A stretch of 38,460 nucleotides of DNA from Methylomonas koyamae (GTDB lineage Bacteria > Pseudomonadota > Gammaproteobacteria > Methylococcales > Methylomonadaceae): the NCBI RefSeq assembly GCF_001644025.1, contig NZ_LUUK01000178.1, positions 1 through 38,460 of the forward strand, written 5' to 3'. A program made the translations under genes and the position numbers. This document shows positions 8,365 to 16,716 of the stretch, in pieces. The notes under the pieces were generated by a model, which was not told where the DNA came from, did not search any database, and worked only from the letters and a program-made list of their open reading frames with translations. Position 1 is the stretch's first letter. The number at the start of each line of letters is the position of its first letter.

Positions 8365-9788
8365 CGGCCAACCGACAGGACTTGGTCTTCCTGAAAGCCG
8401 CCGCCCAAGGCTTCGCACAACGCGACAACCGCCTTAGCCCGCGCCGCTTGCGCCGTCGCAATTCGCCAGTGCAGCCTATCGACGACAACGGCGGCCTGAA
8501 GCGGACCGGCGGCATCGCTTAAGCCCGTTTGCCGCAAAATGTCGGCCACTCGCTTGGTCCGTTCCGCATCCGCTAGGTTTTGGACTAGCGCTTCAGCGGT
8601 GGCGAACGCCTCACGGCCACGGCTCACGGCATCGACGACCTCGCGCGCCGCCGTCGACAATGTCGCATTGTAAAACTCGACCGCCGCGTCGTAACCGGCC
8701 TCGCTATCGGCCAAATTAGCGCGCAGCCGACCCCCTTCGAACAGAGGGAATGTCAACGACGGCCCAACCGCGTACGCCAGACTCGAACCGTGGAATACCA
8801 CGTCGGTCAGGCTAACGCTATGCAAGCCCGCCAAGCCGATCAAATTCACGTCCGGATAAAACTCGGTTAGGGCGACATGCACGGCTTCCGCGGCAGCCTC
8901 GGCACGTAACCGCGCCGCGCTGACATCGGGCCGCCGCGCCAGCAAATGCAACGGCAAATCGGCCGGCAAACCCGGCCAAGCCGGCGCCGCATGCTCGACA
9001 CGGATATCCGCCCCCCAATCCGGGCCGCGTCCGGCCAACGCCGCCAGCAAATGCCGCCCGAGTTCGACCGAAGCGCCGGTCGCCGCCAAGCTTGCCTCGG
9101 ATTCGCCGAGGTCTATTTGCGTGTTCAGCCAGGGCGCGTCGCTGCTCAAGCCGCTATCGCGCCGACGGGCCGCCAGGGCCAGCAACCGCCGGCGACTGGC
9201 CAGCAAGCGTTCGCCGACCAAACGTTGTTGCTCGGCCGCGACCAAGTCGAAATAGGCTCGGGCCACGCTACCCGCCAACATTAACCGGGCATCCATCAAT
9301 TCGGCGGCGCTAGCTAATGCGCCGTCCACGGTCTGCTGCAATTCGGCGCGATCCCTACCCCAAAGATCCAGGTGATACCGTAACACCACGGGATCGATTA
9401 ATAATTGCCGAAACTGCTCGCCGGCCAGTTTCGCCTGAACGCTGTTGGCCGAAAACCGCTGAGCACTGAAAGCGACATTGGCGCTCACGGTCGGATAGAG
9501 TGCCGCGGCCTGACCGTCGACCAGCGCCCGCGCCTGCCGCAAACGAGCGGCGGCAACACCCAGGTCGGGATTCTCCGCCAACGCTGTTTCGATCAGCCGA
9601 TTCAGTTCCGGACTGCCGAATTGGCGCCACCAGTCCGATACCGGCCAAGCGCCGGTTTGCGCATCTCGCAAGGTTTGCGTCATCGGCGGGAGCGAAATTT
9701 TCTCGGCGGCCGGCCGGGAATCGCCAAACTGGGCGCATCCGCCCAACCCCGCTAGCGCAACGATCCAAACCCAGCCGGCGAGTTTCAC
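8361..9788 (-). CDS. NodT-family outer membrane efflux lipoprotein
   Basis: 475 residues from a GTG at 9788 that overlaps the stop of the MFS gene (GTGA); an AGGAG ribosome-binding site lies inside the MFS gene end. The N-terminus is a lipoprotein signal with lipobox LGGC. The rest matches the outer membrane factor fold: paired repeats with WWRQFGSPELNRLIETAL, the ARLRQARALVDGQ helix, AARRRDSGLSS and the second-half RPDVSAARLRAEAA and LTEFYPDVNL motifs. It would form the trimeric exit duct of the efflux system. The open frame extends upstream of 9788 into the MFS gene, but that sequence carries no signal peptide. Confidence 0.9.
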   Translation of the reverse strand: MKLAGWVWIVALAGLGGCAQFGDSRPAAEKISLPPMTQTLRDAQTGAWPVSDWWRQFGSPELNRLIETALAENPDLGVAAARLRQARALVDGQAAALYPTVSANVAFSAQRFSANSVQAKLAGEQFRQLLIDPVVLRYHLDLWGRDRAELQQTVDGALASAAELMDARLMLAGSVARAYFDLVAAEQQRLVGERLLASRRRLLALAARRRDSGLSSDAPWLNTQIDLGESEASLAATGASVELGRHLLAALAGRGPDWGADIRVEHAAPAWPGLPADLPLHLLARRPDVSAARLRAEAAAEAVHVALTEFYPDVNLIGLAGLHSVSLTDVVFHGSSLAYAVGPSLTFPLFEGGRLRANLADSEAGYDAAVEFYNATLSTAAREVVDAVSRGREAFATAEALVQNLADAERTKRVADILRQTGLSDAAGPLQAAVVVDRLHWRIATAQAARAKAVVALCEALGGGFQEDQVLSVGR

Positions 9789-11359
9789 GCGTTTTCCTCC
9801 ATGACCGCTTCCTCTCGACCGTCGCGCCAATCGGCCAGCGCCGAGCGCACCCGCGTCGGCCGCGCCAGCCAGACCAGCGCCGCCAAGATCGCAAAGCCGC
9901 AACCGGCTAGCCAAAACGCATCGTCGATACCCTGGATCGCCGCTTGCCGCGCGGCGGCTTTCGCCAGCCTGGCCAAGCCCCGATCGTCGGTATAGCCTGC
10001 GGCCCGCCACCACGACGCAGCCCGTTCGGCGGCCACGCTATCGGCTCCCATCCACTCAGCGTAATGAACGGCATGTAGCGGCGCGCGCCGATAAAGTACG
10101 CAGCCTTGCAAGGTAATACCGATCGCGCCGGCCGCGATGCGCAGCGCGCCGGCCAATTCCAGCGCGGCGGCGTGACGCCGCGCCGGTAAATCGTGCAGCA
10201 TCAGCGCGGTTAATGGCACGAAGAATCCGCCCAAGCAGGCGCCTTCCAGCAATTTCGGCCCCAACAGCGTCGCGAAAGCCGCGCTATCGTCGAAGCGGCT
10301 CAACCAAAAATAGCACACCGAAAATCCGGCCAGGCTCAAGCTCGCGAGCCAACGGGCGTCCACGCGCTTGACGATTTCATGCATCACCGCCGCGACCGGT
10401 TTGGCGAAAACCGCCATCGGCAAGAAAACCAGACCGGCCAACCATGACGAGTAGCCCAAATTCAGCTGCAATTGCACAATCAGCAGCGACAACAATCCCT
10501 GGAACCCCAAAAACCCGGCGCACAATACCGTCAATCCAACCGCGAAATTGCGATGGGTCAATAGCCGTAACTCCAGATAAGGTCGGCAAGTTGAGCGCGC
10601 CCGTCCTATCCAGACCGCGAATGCCAACAACGTCGCCAGCGCTAAGACGATTTGCGAATCGGCCCGCCACCAATCGACGTCGTTGCCGCGATTCAATAAA
10701 GTCTGTAAACCGAACCAGGCCGTAACGCAACTCGCCAACCCCAGCCCATCGAAGCGCAACCGGGCAACGGCTACCTTGCGCTGGTATAGCAAGGCCGCGA
10801 CCAGGCCGGCAATGCTCAACGCGATCGGCACATTCGCCCAAAACAGGCAGCGCCACCCCCATTCGTCGGCGATCCAGCCGCCGATCGGCGGCCCCAGGCT
10901 GAACGGCGTCAGCGTAAATACACTCCAGACGCCGACACCGACCGACTTTCCGCGCGCTGGATATTCGTTCAACAGCAAAGTCTGCCCGGCCGGCAGCGAA
11001 ATGCCGCCACAAACGCCGAGTAAAATTCGCGCTGCCAGATAGCGCGCGTAGCCGTCCGCCGCGGCGCACAACCAGGATGCAACGGCAAAACCGACCAAGG
11101 CCGTCACCAGCACCCGGTAGTCGCCGACGCGTCTGACCAGCCAAGCGCCCAACGGATAAGCCAGCGCCAGTGCCATCATGTAGTCGGTCTGGGTCCAGGT
11201 TGCTTCGCTGGGCGCGATACCCAAACCGCCGGCGACGCGCGGCAACATGGCGATGTAGGCCCCGGCATTGAAAATCACCAGCGCATGCGCCAACCCCAAA
11301 CAGGCGTTGAATAAACCGAAGCGCCATCCCCGTTGGCGTCTTAACATGCGCCCGCTCAT
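9785..11359 (-). CDS. DHA2-family MFS multidrug efflux transporter (EmrB type)
   Basis: 524 residues with about 14 hydrophobic segments, the topology of drug:H+ antiporter family 2. Recognisable motifs are ATWTQTDYMMALALAYPLGAWL in the first helices, RRVGDYRVL (loop 2-3 motif A region), RILLGVCGGISLPAGQTLLLNEYP, and the motif C-like SLGPPIGGWIADEWGWRCLFWANVP. It would export a hydrophobic or aromatic compound across the inner membrane into the adaptor/outer membrane duct encoded downstream. Its ATG overlaps the stop of the preceding lipoprotein gene (ATGA). Substrate is unknown. Confidence 0.9.
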   Translation of the reverse strand: MSGRMLRRQRGWRFGLFNACLGLAHALVIFNAGAYIAMLPRVAGGLGIAPSEATWTQTDYMMALALAYPLGAWLVRRVGDYRVLVTALVGFAVASWLCAAADGYARYLAARILLGVCGGISLPAGQTLLLNEYPARGKSVGVGVWSVFTLTPFSLGPPIGGWIADEWGWRCLFWANVPIALSIAGLVAALLYQRKVAVARLRFDGLGLASCVTAWFGLQTLLNRGNDVDWWRADSQIVLALATLLAFAVWIGRARSTCRPYLELRLLTHRNFAVGLTVLCAGFLGFQGLLSLLIVQLQLNLGYSSWLAGLVFLPMAVFAKPVAAVMHEIVKRVDARWLASLSLAGFSVCYFWLSRFDDSAAFATLLGPKLLEGACLGGFFVPLTALMLHDLPARRHAAALELAGALRIAAGAIGITLQGCVLYRRAPLHAVHYAEWMGADSVAAERAASWWRAAGYTDDRGLARLAKAAARQAAIQGIDDAFWLAGCGFAILAALVWLARPTRVRSALADWRDGREEAVMEENA

Positions 11360-12174
11360 TGCCGTCCGGCGGAACCGGTCGGCAACCCGTCGTCGAGTAA
11401 CGCGCCACCCAGTTTTAGCGTCGCGCTCTTGAAGGCGGCACCGTCCACGGTTAACGAGGCGCGCGCTTGCGGATCGACCAAGGTACGTTCCGCGTTACCG
11501 CGCCCGGTCACTCGGCCGCTGGCCGGATCGATCCATTTCCATAACAAACGCAGCGACAATTGATCGTCAAAGGTTCGCCAACCCAACATCCCTAATTCCA
11601 GCACTTTGTCGGCGACGCCAACAGGGTAGACGGCGGCCGGCGCGGCGTACCAGGCCTGGATCGCGGCGCGCCAGCGCGCCGGATCGGCGGTTTCCGGAGC
11701 CAGCGGCAAGGCGGCGATTGCACCCGCAACGCTGGCGTAGACCCCTCGCGCGCACAAGGTCAGCGCGGCCCGCTCGGCCAGGGCCGGCAGCGGCGACCAA
11801 TCCGGGCCGGGCGACGCGATCGCGTCGTCGCCGGTGAGCGCACCGCTGGTTAAAATCCCGCCGGGCAAGCGAAACGCCGCCAGGTGAACCGGGAAGTCCA
11901 AGGCTTGATGACGAATCTGGCGGTAAGCCGGTTGACGTTGTTCGATCAGGTCTGGCCAGACCTCCAGAGGCGGCGCTTGCAACGGCACGACCAACACCGA
12001 AACCGGCGCCACGCCCGAATCCGCCGCCTGCTTCGGGCTGGTCGCCGCGCAGCCGGCGGCCAGCCACAATCCGGCAAGCGCCGATGCGGCCCGGATAATC
12101 GCGGTTTGACTCCCTGTATTACAGCCTCGCCCCGGCGCGTCCTCGCGCGGAGCCAAAGCTTCTAAATCGGACAT
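11356..12174 (-). CDS. Putative lipoprotein of the efflux operon, unknown family
   Basis: 272 residues from the ATG at 12174, which follows a strong GGGGGAAG ribosome-binding site. The first 24 residues are polar, then a hydrophobic stretch ends in LAAGC, a lipobox; the late position suggests either a long n-region or a start further in, although no later Met fits. The mature protein is Ala/Pro/Leu rich with a TSGALTGDDAIASPGPDW segment and a long C-terminal domain (FDDQLSLRLLWKWIDPASGRV). I do not recognise it. It is the first gene of the four-gene efflux operon and overlaps the MFS start by ATGA, so it is probably a periplasmic or outer membrane accessory to the pump. Confidence 0.72.
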   Translation of the reverse strand: MSDLEALAPREDAPGRGCNTGSQTAIIRAASALAGLWLAAGCAATSPKQAADSGVAPVSVLVVPLQAPPLEVWPDLIEQRQPAYRQIRHQALDFPVHLAAFRLPGGILTSGALTGDDAIASPGPDWSPLPALAERAALTLCARGVYASVAGAIAALPLAPETADPARWRAAIQAWYAAPAAVYPVGVADKVLELGMLGWRTFDDQLSLRLLWKWIDPASGRVTGRGNAERTLVDPQARASLTVDGAAFKSATLKLGGALLDDGLPTGSAGRQ

Positions 12175-12235
12175 ATCGACTTCCCCCAGAGTATTAGCAA
12201 TCGCGGAACGTAAAAAGCACTCAACCAAATAACAG

Positions 12236-12253
12236 CGAATCGCTTTCTATTCG
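12236..12253. promoter_or_regulatory. Possible LysR operator (CGAAT-N8-ATTCG)
   Basis: A perfect 5-base inverted repeat with 8-base spacing lies between the divergent efflux operon and the lysR gene, with a further CGAAT half-site near 12295. The location fits a LysR-type binding site, but the arm spacing does not exactly match the T-N11-A consensus. Confidence 0.35.
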
Positions 12254-12337
12254 ACTGTGACCCACTATAAAAAGCCGCATAACATTAGACAAGCGAATTT
12301 AATTGGACTTTAATATCGAAAAAATCAATACAAAGAC

Positions 12338-13216
12338 ATGGATCTCGACCAAATCAAGACTTTCTTAAGCGTGGCCGCCCACGGTAGTTTTCAGGCAGCG
12401 GCCGGGCATTTGTACGTCACCCAATCGACGGTCAGCATCCGCATTCAGCGTTTGGAAGCCGAGTTGGGCGCCGCGTTGTTCGTGCGCAACCGCGCCGGCG
12501 CCGCGCTGACTAGCCAAGGCCAGCGATTTCTGCCACATGCGCAAAGCCTGTTACTGACCTTCGAACAAGCCCGCCACGACATCGGCCTACCCAGCCGGTT
12601 TCGAGCCAGCATCGCGATCGGCGCCCGCGTCGGGCTGTGGCAAGCGGTGCTGCCGGATTGGATAGGCGAGATACGCCGGACGATTCCGGACATCGCGATC
12701 CGCGGCGAAATCGGTTTCGAAGACGACTTGATGCGCGGCCTGATCCAGGGCCGCATCGATATCGGCATGATGTACACGCCGCAACACAGCGCCGGCCTGC
12801 TGATCGAGCATTTGTTCGACGAGACCTTGATCTTGCTGGCCAGCGAACCTAATCGCCGCTGGCCCGATCCGGACTACGTCTACGTCGATTGGGGTCCGGC
12901 GTTTTATACCAAACACGCCAACTGTTTCCCCGATCTGGAAGGACCGGCCCAGCGCGTTAACATCGGCTGGCTGGCAGCGCAACTGGTGTCGCGTAACGGC
13001 GGCTCCTGCTTTCTGCCGGAGCGGATCGCCGCGCCGTTGATCGCGGCCGGCCGCTTGTTTCCACTGGCGAACAGCCCCAGTTTCACTCTACCGGCTTATA
13101 TGGTGTCCGCCCGCGCCGCCGACCACGACATACTGCGGCAAGTGGTGGACCTACTCCGGGCCGCGGCGCTCCGCGAGCGGCACGGGGACGGCCGCGACCG
13201 CGCCGAGCCGGCTTAA
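12338..13216 (+). CDS. LysR-family transcriptional regulator
   Basis: 292 residues. The N-terminal winged helix is canonical: MDLDQIKTFLSVAAHGSFQAAA, the recognition helix VTQSTVSIRIQRLEAELGAALF and the TSQGQRFLPHAQ linker helix. The remaining two-thirds is a periplasmic-binding-protein-like effector domain (RVGLWQAVLPDWIGEIRRTIPD; GRIDIGMMYTP). It is divergent from the four-gene efflux operon with a 163-base intergenic region holding an inverted repeat, so it very likely regulates that operon and itself. Its TAA shares the palindrome TTAA with the stop of the convergent reductase gene. Confidence 0.92.
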   Translation: MDLDQIKTFLSVAAHGSFQAAAGHLYVTQSTVSIRIQRLEAELGAALFVRNRAGAALTSQGQRFLPHAQSLLLTFEQARHDIGLPSRFRASIAIGARVGLWQAVLPDWIGEIRRTIPDIAIRGEIGFEDDLMRGLIQGRIDIGMMYTPQHSAGLLIEHLFDETLILLASEPNRRWPDPDYVYVDWGPAFYTKHANCFPDLEGPAQRVNIGWLAAQLVSRNGGSCFLPERIAAPLIAAGRLFPLANSPSFTLPAYMVSARAADHDILRQVVDLLRAAALRERHGDGRDRAEPA

Positions 13217-14196
13217 TCCAAGGTCGGCGATGCGACGTGAAACGCGTCGCTGTGGATATCGGCCAGCGCCGCGCCGCTCAAATAGGCCTGACGCTTGGCG
13301 CGATCCACCATGTCGGGATGGCCGCACAAATACACCCGCCAATCGCGCAAACCCGGCAACTCCGCCATTGCCACGTCGTTGGCACGGCCGGCAGCAATGC
13401 CTGACGGCGCGTCGCCGCGCGACACGCACGGCGTGTAATGGAAATTGGCGTGGGCTCGCGCCAAGTCGCGCATTTCATCCAGCCAGTACAGGCCCTCGAC
13501 GTCTCGGCTACCGTGATACAGCCGAATTTGCCCGCGATGGCCGTTATGCAAGGCTTCCTCGACAATCCCGGCCAGCGGCGCCAAACCGCTGCCGGTACCG
13601 ATCAGCAACAGATTGGCCGCCGGCAAGTCCGCCAGGTAGTAACAAAAGCCTTGCGGATCGGAAACGTCGATCCGATCGCCGACCGCCAGTTCGCGATGCG
13701 CCCATTCGCTGAAGCGGCCTCCGGCCAAGCGGCGGATATGAAAAGTCAGGCGGGTCGAATTTCGGCTATTGGCGATCGAATAACTGCGGATCAAACCGTC
13801 GGCGCGGCGCAAATTGACGAATTGGCCGGCGTAATATGCCAGCGGATGCTCGCATTCCAAGGCCAGCCACAGCGTCTGCGCATTCAGATTGCGCTTTTCG
13901 ACGACCTCCGCCGCAGTGTAGCCCGCCGCCGCGCCACCCAATCCCAAACGCATATCGCGCTCGGGCCGGCACAAACAGGCCAGCAAATAGTCTTCGCGTT
14001 GCAGCGCCGGCTTCAACCCGACTTGCGCGGCGGCGGGCGGCGGGCCGTCTAGACTGCGCACCAGACAGGCATGACATACGCCTTGCCGACAACCGTTATC
14101 GATCTCGATGCCGTCACGCAGAAACGCATCCAGCACCGTTTCGCCGGCACCGCACAGTGCCTGGCGGCCGTTGAAGCTAATCTTGATTTCCGCCAT
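13213..14196 (-). CDS. 2Fe-2S ferredoxin/FAD/NAD(P)H oxidoreductase
   Basis: About 327 residues. An N-terminal plant-type ferredoxin domain binds a 2Fe-2S cluster through C-x4-C-x2-C (CRQGVCHAC) and a later Cys (LLACLC). It is followed by a flavin domain with RSYSIAN (FAD binding) and an NAD domain with IGTGSGLAPL and YLCGHPDMVD. This is the arrangement of the reductases of benzoate dioxygenase and methane monooxygenase. The start is uncertain: ATG at 14196, or TTG at 14208, which overlaps the haemoglobin stop (TTGA). Being coupled to a truncated haemoglobin gene, it is likely that protein's electron donor, though a free oxygenase reductase cannot be excluded. Confidence 0.85.
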   Translation of the reverse strand: MAEIKISFNGRQALCGAGETVLDAFLRDGIEIDNGCRQGVCHACLVRSLDGPPPAAAQVGLKPALQREDYLLACLCRPERDMRLGLGGAAAGYTAAEVVEKRNLNAQTLWLALECEHPLAYYAGQFVNLRRADGLIRSYSIANSRNSTRLTFHIRRLAGGRFSEWAHRELAVGDRIDVSDPQGFCYYLADLPAANLLLIGTGSGLAPLAGIVEEALHNGHRGQIRLYHGSRDVEGLYWLDEMRDLARAHANFHYTPCVSRGDAPSGIAAGRANDVAMAELPGLRDWRVYLCGHPDMVDRAKRQAYLSGAALADIHSDAFHVASPTLD

Positions 14197-14204
14197 CGCC
14201 GCGC

Positions 14205-14582
14205 TCAACGGTTCAACACGTCGCTGCGGGTACTTTCGGCAATCGCCGCGGCTCGCGCGATCAAGTCGGCCGGCACGTTCAATTCCCGCAAGGTTGAGCC
14301 CAAGTGTTCCATCACCGCGTCGAAGTGGGTATCGTCCAGGCCCAGTTTTTCGACCAGATGGGCGTGCGCCCGCCGCATGTCGGCACCGTTGTAATGGTTG
14401 GGACCGCCGAAAGCCATCGTCAAAAAGGCTTTCTGCTTGGCGGCCTGCTTGTCGATGTCGGTGTTGTCGAAGAAGCGGTTGATTCGGTGATCGCTCAACA
14501 CCTTGCGGTAAAAAATATCGACGGCGGCATTGACGGCCGCTTCGCCGCCCAATTGTTCGTACAAAGAAATTGCTGCGCTCAT
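14205..14582 (-). CDS. Group 1 truncated haemoglobin (TrHbN)
   Basis: 125 residues, typical of group 1 truncated globins. The opening SLYEQLGGEAAVNAAVDIFY carries the B10 Tyr, followed by the F-helix signature AFGGPNHYNGADMRRAHAHL containing the proximal haem His, and the closing helices. A GGGAGA ribosome-binding site precedes the ATG at 14582. TrHbN proteins dioxygenate nitric oxide to nitrate or bind O2. The stop overlaps or nearly touches the start of a 2Fe-2S/FAD reductase gene, which would supply the electrons needed for turnover. An AT-rich promoter region with an inverted repeat lies upstream and faces a Cys-rich regulator gene. Confidence 0.93.
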   Translation of the reverse strand: MSAAISLYEQLGGEAAVNAAVDIFYRKVLSDHRINRFFDNTDIDKQAAKQKAFLTMAFGGPNHYNGADMRRAHAHLVEKLGLDDTHFDAVMEHLGSTLRELNVPADLIARAAAIAESTRSDVLNR

Positions 14583-14649
14583 GGCATCTCCCGTGGATTG
14601 CGTTGATAAAGTCGGGTCGCTCGACCCGGACACAGCATAAACCGGTAAA

Positions 14650-14683
14650 AATACTTTTACAATATTTTTATGTTTTAAGTATT
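14650..14683. promoter_or_regulatory. Inverted repeat in the haemoglobin promoter region
   Basis: AATACTT (14650-14656) and AAGTATT (14677-14683) are perfect 7-base arms with a 20-base spacer in a conspicuously AT-rich stretch upstream of the globin gene. It may be a binding site for the divergent regulator; this is inference. Confidence 0.35.
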
Positions 14684-14791
14684 ATAGGCTGCTCTAGCTA
14701 CCTTTGCCGGTCGCCATCAAAACATTCGGTAAATTTAATCGTAAGCTCCGCCACGCGCCCACGAGAATCCGGCCATTCACGAGCTAACGCG

Positions 14792-14797
14792 CTACAA
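14792..14797 (+). promoter_or_regulatory. Possible -10 box of the Cys-rich regulator gene
   Basis: TACAAT lies 31 bases before the ATG at 14829, a good -10 match, but no clear -35 hexamer is found at the proper distance, suggesting an activator or an extended promoter. Confidence 0.3.
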
Positions 14798-14828
14798 TAG
14801 TGGCCCGTTTCTCAGCCCGCAAAATTCG

Positions 14829-15455
14829 ATGAACGTTTTAACCGGCTCCCGCCAGGAACAAATTCTGACTCTGTTATTAGATGCGCCTTCGGGCCTGTGC
14901 ATCGACGAACTGGCGGCCGCGTTGGGGATTTCGCGCAACGCGGTCAAACAGCATCTGGCCGGACTCGAAAAAGACCAACTGATCCGCGAGGCCGCCTGGA
15001 ACAGCACCGGCGGCCGGCCGTCGCGCAGTTACGGTTTGACCGAGGCCGGCCGAAATCGGCTACCCAAGCAATACGCCTGGTTCAGTACCTTGCTGCTGGA
15101 CCAACTGCGCAACGAATTGGGCGAAGCCGGTTTACGCCGCTTGATGTGGCGAACCGGCGAAAATCTGGCCGAGACCTTGGCCCCTCGCTTTGCCGGTAAG
15201 AGTCTCGCCGAACGCACCGCCGCGCTAGTCGAATTGATGCAGTCGCTGGGTTATCACGCCAATCTCGAAGACGACACCGGCCAAATTAGAGCCATCAACT
15301 GCGTCTACCACGACATGGCTCAGCGCCACCCGGAATTGTGCGAGTTCGACCGGGCATTAATCGCAACCTTGCTGGAACGGCCGATCGAGCAAACCGCTTG
15401 CATGGCAAAGCAAGATTGCACATGCCGATTCAAGTGCTTGGCGCCGCCGGATTAG
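14829..15455 (+). CDS. Winged-helix regulator with C-terminal Cys cluster (SufR/ArsR-like)
   Basis: 208 residues. An N-terminal winged helix (ILTLLLDAPSGLCIDELAAALGISRNAVKQHL, then a GGRPSRSYGLTEAG wing) is joined to a C-terminal domain with Cys158, Cys171, Cys191, Cys197, Cys199 and Cys203. The layout, with a VYHDMAQRHPELC segment and a terminal DCTCRF motif, matches SufR-type repressors that ligate an Fe-S cluster. It would sense iron-sulfur status, oxygen or NO. It is divergent from the truncated haemoglobin-reductase pair across a 246-base region and is a natural candidate for their regulator. The cluster is predicted, not shown; zinc or another metal is an alternative. Confidence 0.82.
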   Translation: MNVLTGSRQEQILTLLLDAPSGLCIDELAAALGISRNAVKQHLAGLEKDQLIREAAWNSTGGRPSRSYGLTEAGRNRLPKQYAWFSTLLLDQLRNELGEAGLRRLMWRTGENLAETLAPRFAGKSLAERTAALVELMQSLGYHANLEDDTGQIRAINCVYHDMAQRHPELCEFDRALIATLLERPIEQTACMAKQDCTCRFKCLAPPD

Positions 15456-15509
15456 CCCAGGGTTCCGGCGCCGAACGGGCTTGCGGTTTTTCGTAGCCGA
15501 GCGTCTCGG

Positions 15510-15518
15510 TGATACAAT
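15510..15518 (+). promoter_or_regulatory. Extended -10 promoter of dacC
   Basis: The sequence TGATACAAT is an extended -10 element (TG-n-TACAAT) about 35 bases before the dacC ATG. No good -35 is visible, as is common for extended -10 promoters. Confidence 0.45.
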
Positions 15519-15552
15519 GGCGCTTTCCCGAACGACTTTTTACCGAGAAATC

Positions 15553-16716
15553 ATGAGACCATCCTTCCGTACGGCCTGCAGCCTGTTGTTTGGGCTGTCG
15601 TTAATGCTGACCGTCGCATCGCTGCAAGCCGCCAGTCCGATTTTTACGCCCGCCGCGCCGAGCGTCGCCGCCAGCAGCTATTTCCTGATGGACTTCAACA
15701 GCAGTCGGGTGCTGGCCGAAAAAGACCCCGACAAACGCGTCGCGCCGGCCAGTTTGACCAAGATCATGACGGTGTACGTGGTATTCCGCGAGCTTAAGGC
15801 CGGTCATTTGACGTTGGACGAAAAAGTCACGATCAGCCAGAACGCCTGGGAAACCGGCGGCTCGAAAATGTTCGTCGAAGTCAACAAGCAGGTGGCGGTC
15901 GAGGACTTGCTGCAAGGTGTCGTGATTCAATCGGGCAACGACGCCAGCGTGGCGCTGGCCGAACACGTGGCCGGTAGCGAGCAAACTTTCGCGACGATGA
16001 TGAACGAGCAAGCCAGCCGCCTGGGCATGGCCAATAGCCATTTCGAAAACGCCACCGGCCTGCCCAGTCCCAACCATTACAGTTCGGCGCGCGATCTGGC
16101 GCTGCTGGCGCAAGCGGTGATCAAGGAATTTCCGGAATATTACCGCTGGGATTCGCAAAAAGAGTTTACTTTCAACGGTATTACCCAACAAAACCGCAAC
16201 CTGCTACTTTGGCGCGATCCTTCGGTCGACGGCCTGAAAACCGGTTTTACCGACGACGCCGGTTACTGCATGGTCGCTTCGGCCAAACGCGAGGACATGC
16301 GGCTGATCTCGGTGGTAATGGGTACCGCCAGCCCGAACGCCCGCTCCAACGAGAGCCAGTCCTTGTTGAACTACGGTTTCCGCTTCTTCGAAACCCATCG
16401 GCTGTACGAAGGTAACAAGGCCTTGAGCGAAGCGCGGGTGCGCAAGGGTGTCACCTCGAAATTGCCGGTCGGCTTGGCCGAAGACCTCTACGTCACCGCG
16501 CCGCGCAAGCATTTCAGCGAATTGAAAGCCGAAAGCCAGACCGACAAAGCCATCGTCGCGCCGCTGAATAAGGGTGACACGGTCGGTAGCCTGGTAGTGT
16601 CGTTGGCCGGCGAAACCGTCGTCAGCAAACCGCTGGTGGCGCTGGAAGCGATAGCCGAGGGCGGCCTGTTCCGGCGCTTGTACGATGCCGCCATCGGTTT
16701 ATTGGAGAAGGAATGA
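15553..16716 (+). CDS. dacC: D-alanyl-D-alanine carboxypeptidase (PBP5/PBP6 family)
   Basis: 387 residues with a cleavable signal peptide (cut predicted after SLQAA). The three catalytic motifs of the penicillin-binding fold are present: S67-x-x-K (ASLTK), SGN (SGNDAS) and KTG (KTGFTDDAGYC). The C-terminal part has the beta-sandwich domain and a terminal amphipathic helix (GLFRRLYDAAIGLLEKE) that anchors the enzyme to the inner membrane. It trims the fifth D-Ala of peptidoglycan stems in the periplasm. The ATG at 15553 gives a proper signal peptide; the frame runs upstream to 15481 without one. It heads the dacC-dat-ybeD-lipB-lipA series and overlaps the next gene by ATGA. dacA would be an equally good name. 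Confidence 0.94.
   Translation: MRPSFRTACSLLFGLSLMLTVASLQAASPIFTPAAPSVAASSYFLMDFNSSRVLAEKDPDKRVAPASLTKIMTVYVVFRELKAGHLTLDEKVTISQNAWETGGSKMFVEVNKQVAVEDLLQGVVIQSGNDASVALAEHVAGSEQTFATMMNEQASRLGMANSHFENATGLPSPNHYSSARDLALLAQAVIKEFPEYYRWDSQKEFTFNGITQQNRNLLLWRDPSVDGLKTGFTDDAGYCMVASAKREDMRLISVVMGTASPNARSNESQSLLNYGFRFFETHRLYEGNKALSEARVRKGVTSKLPVGLAEDLYVTAPRKHFSELKAESQTDKAIVAPLNKGDTVGSLVVSLAGETVVSKPLVALEAIAEGGLFRRLYDAAIGLLEKE

Noticed and set aside
15481-15512. TTGCGG (15481) as -35 of the dacC promoter
   Set aside because: It is 26 bases from the TACAAT box, too far; the extended -10 explains the promoter better.
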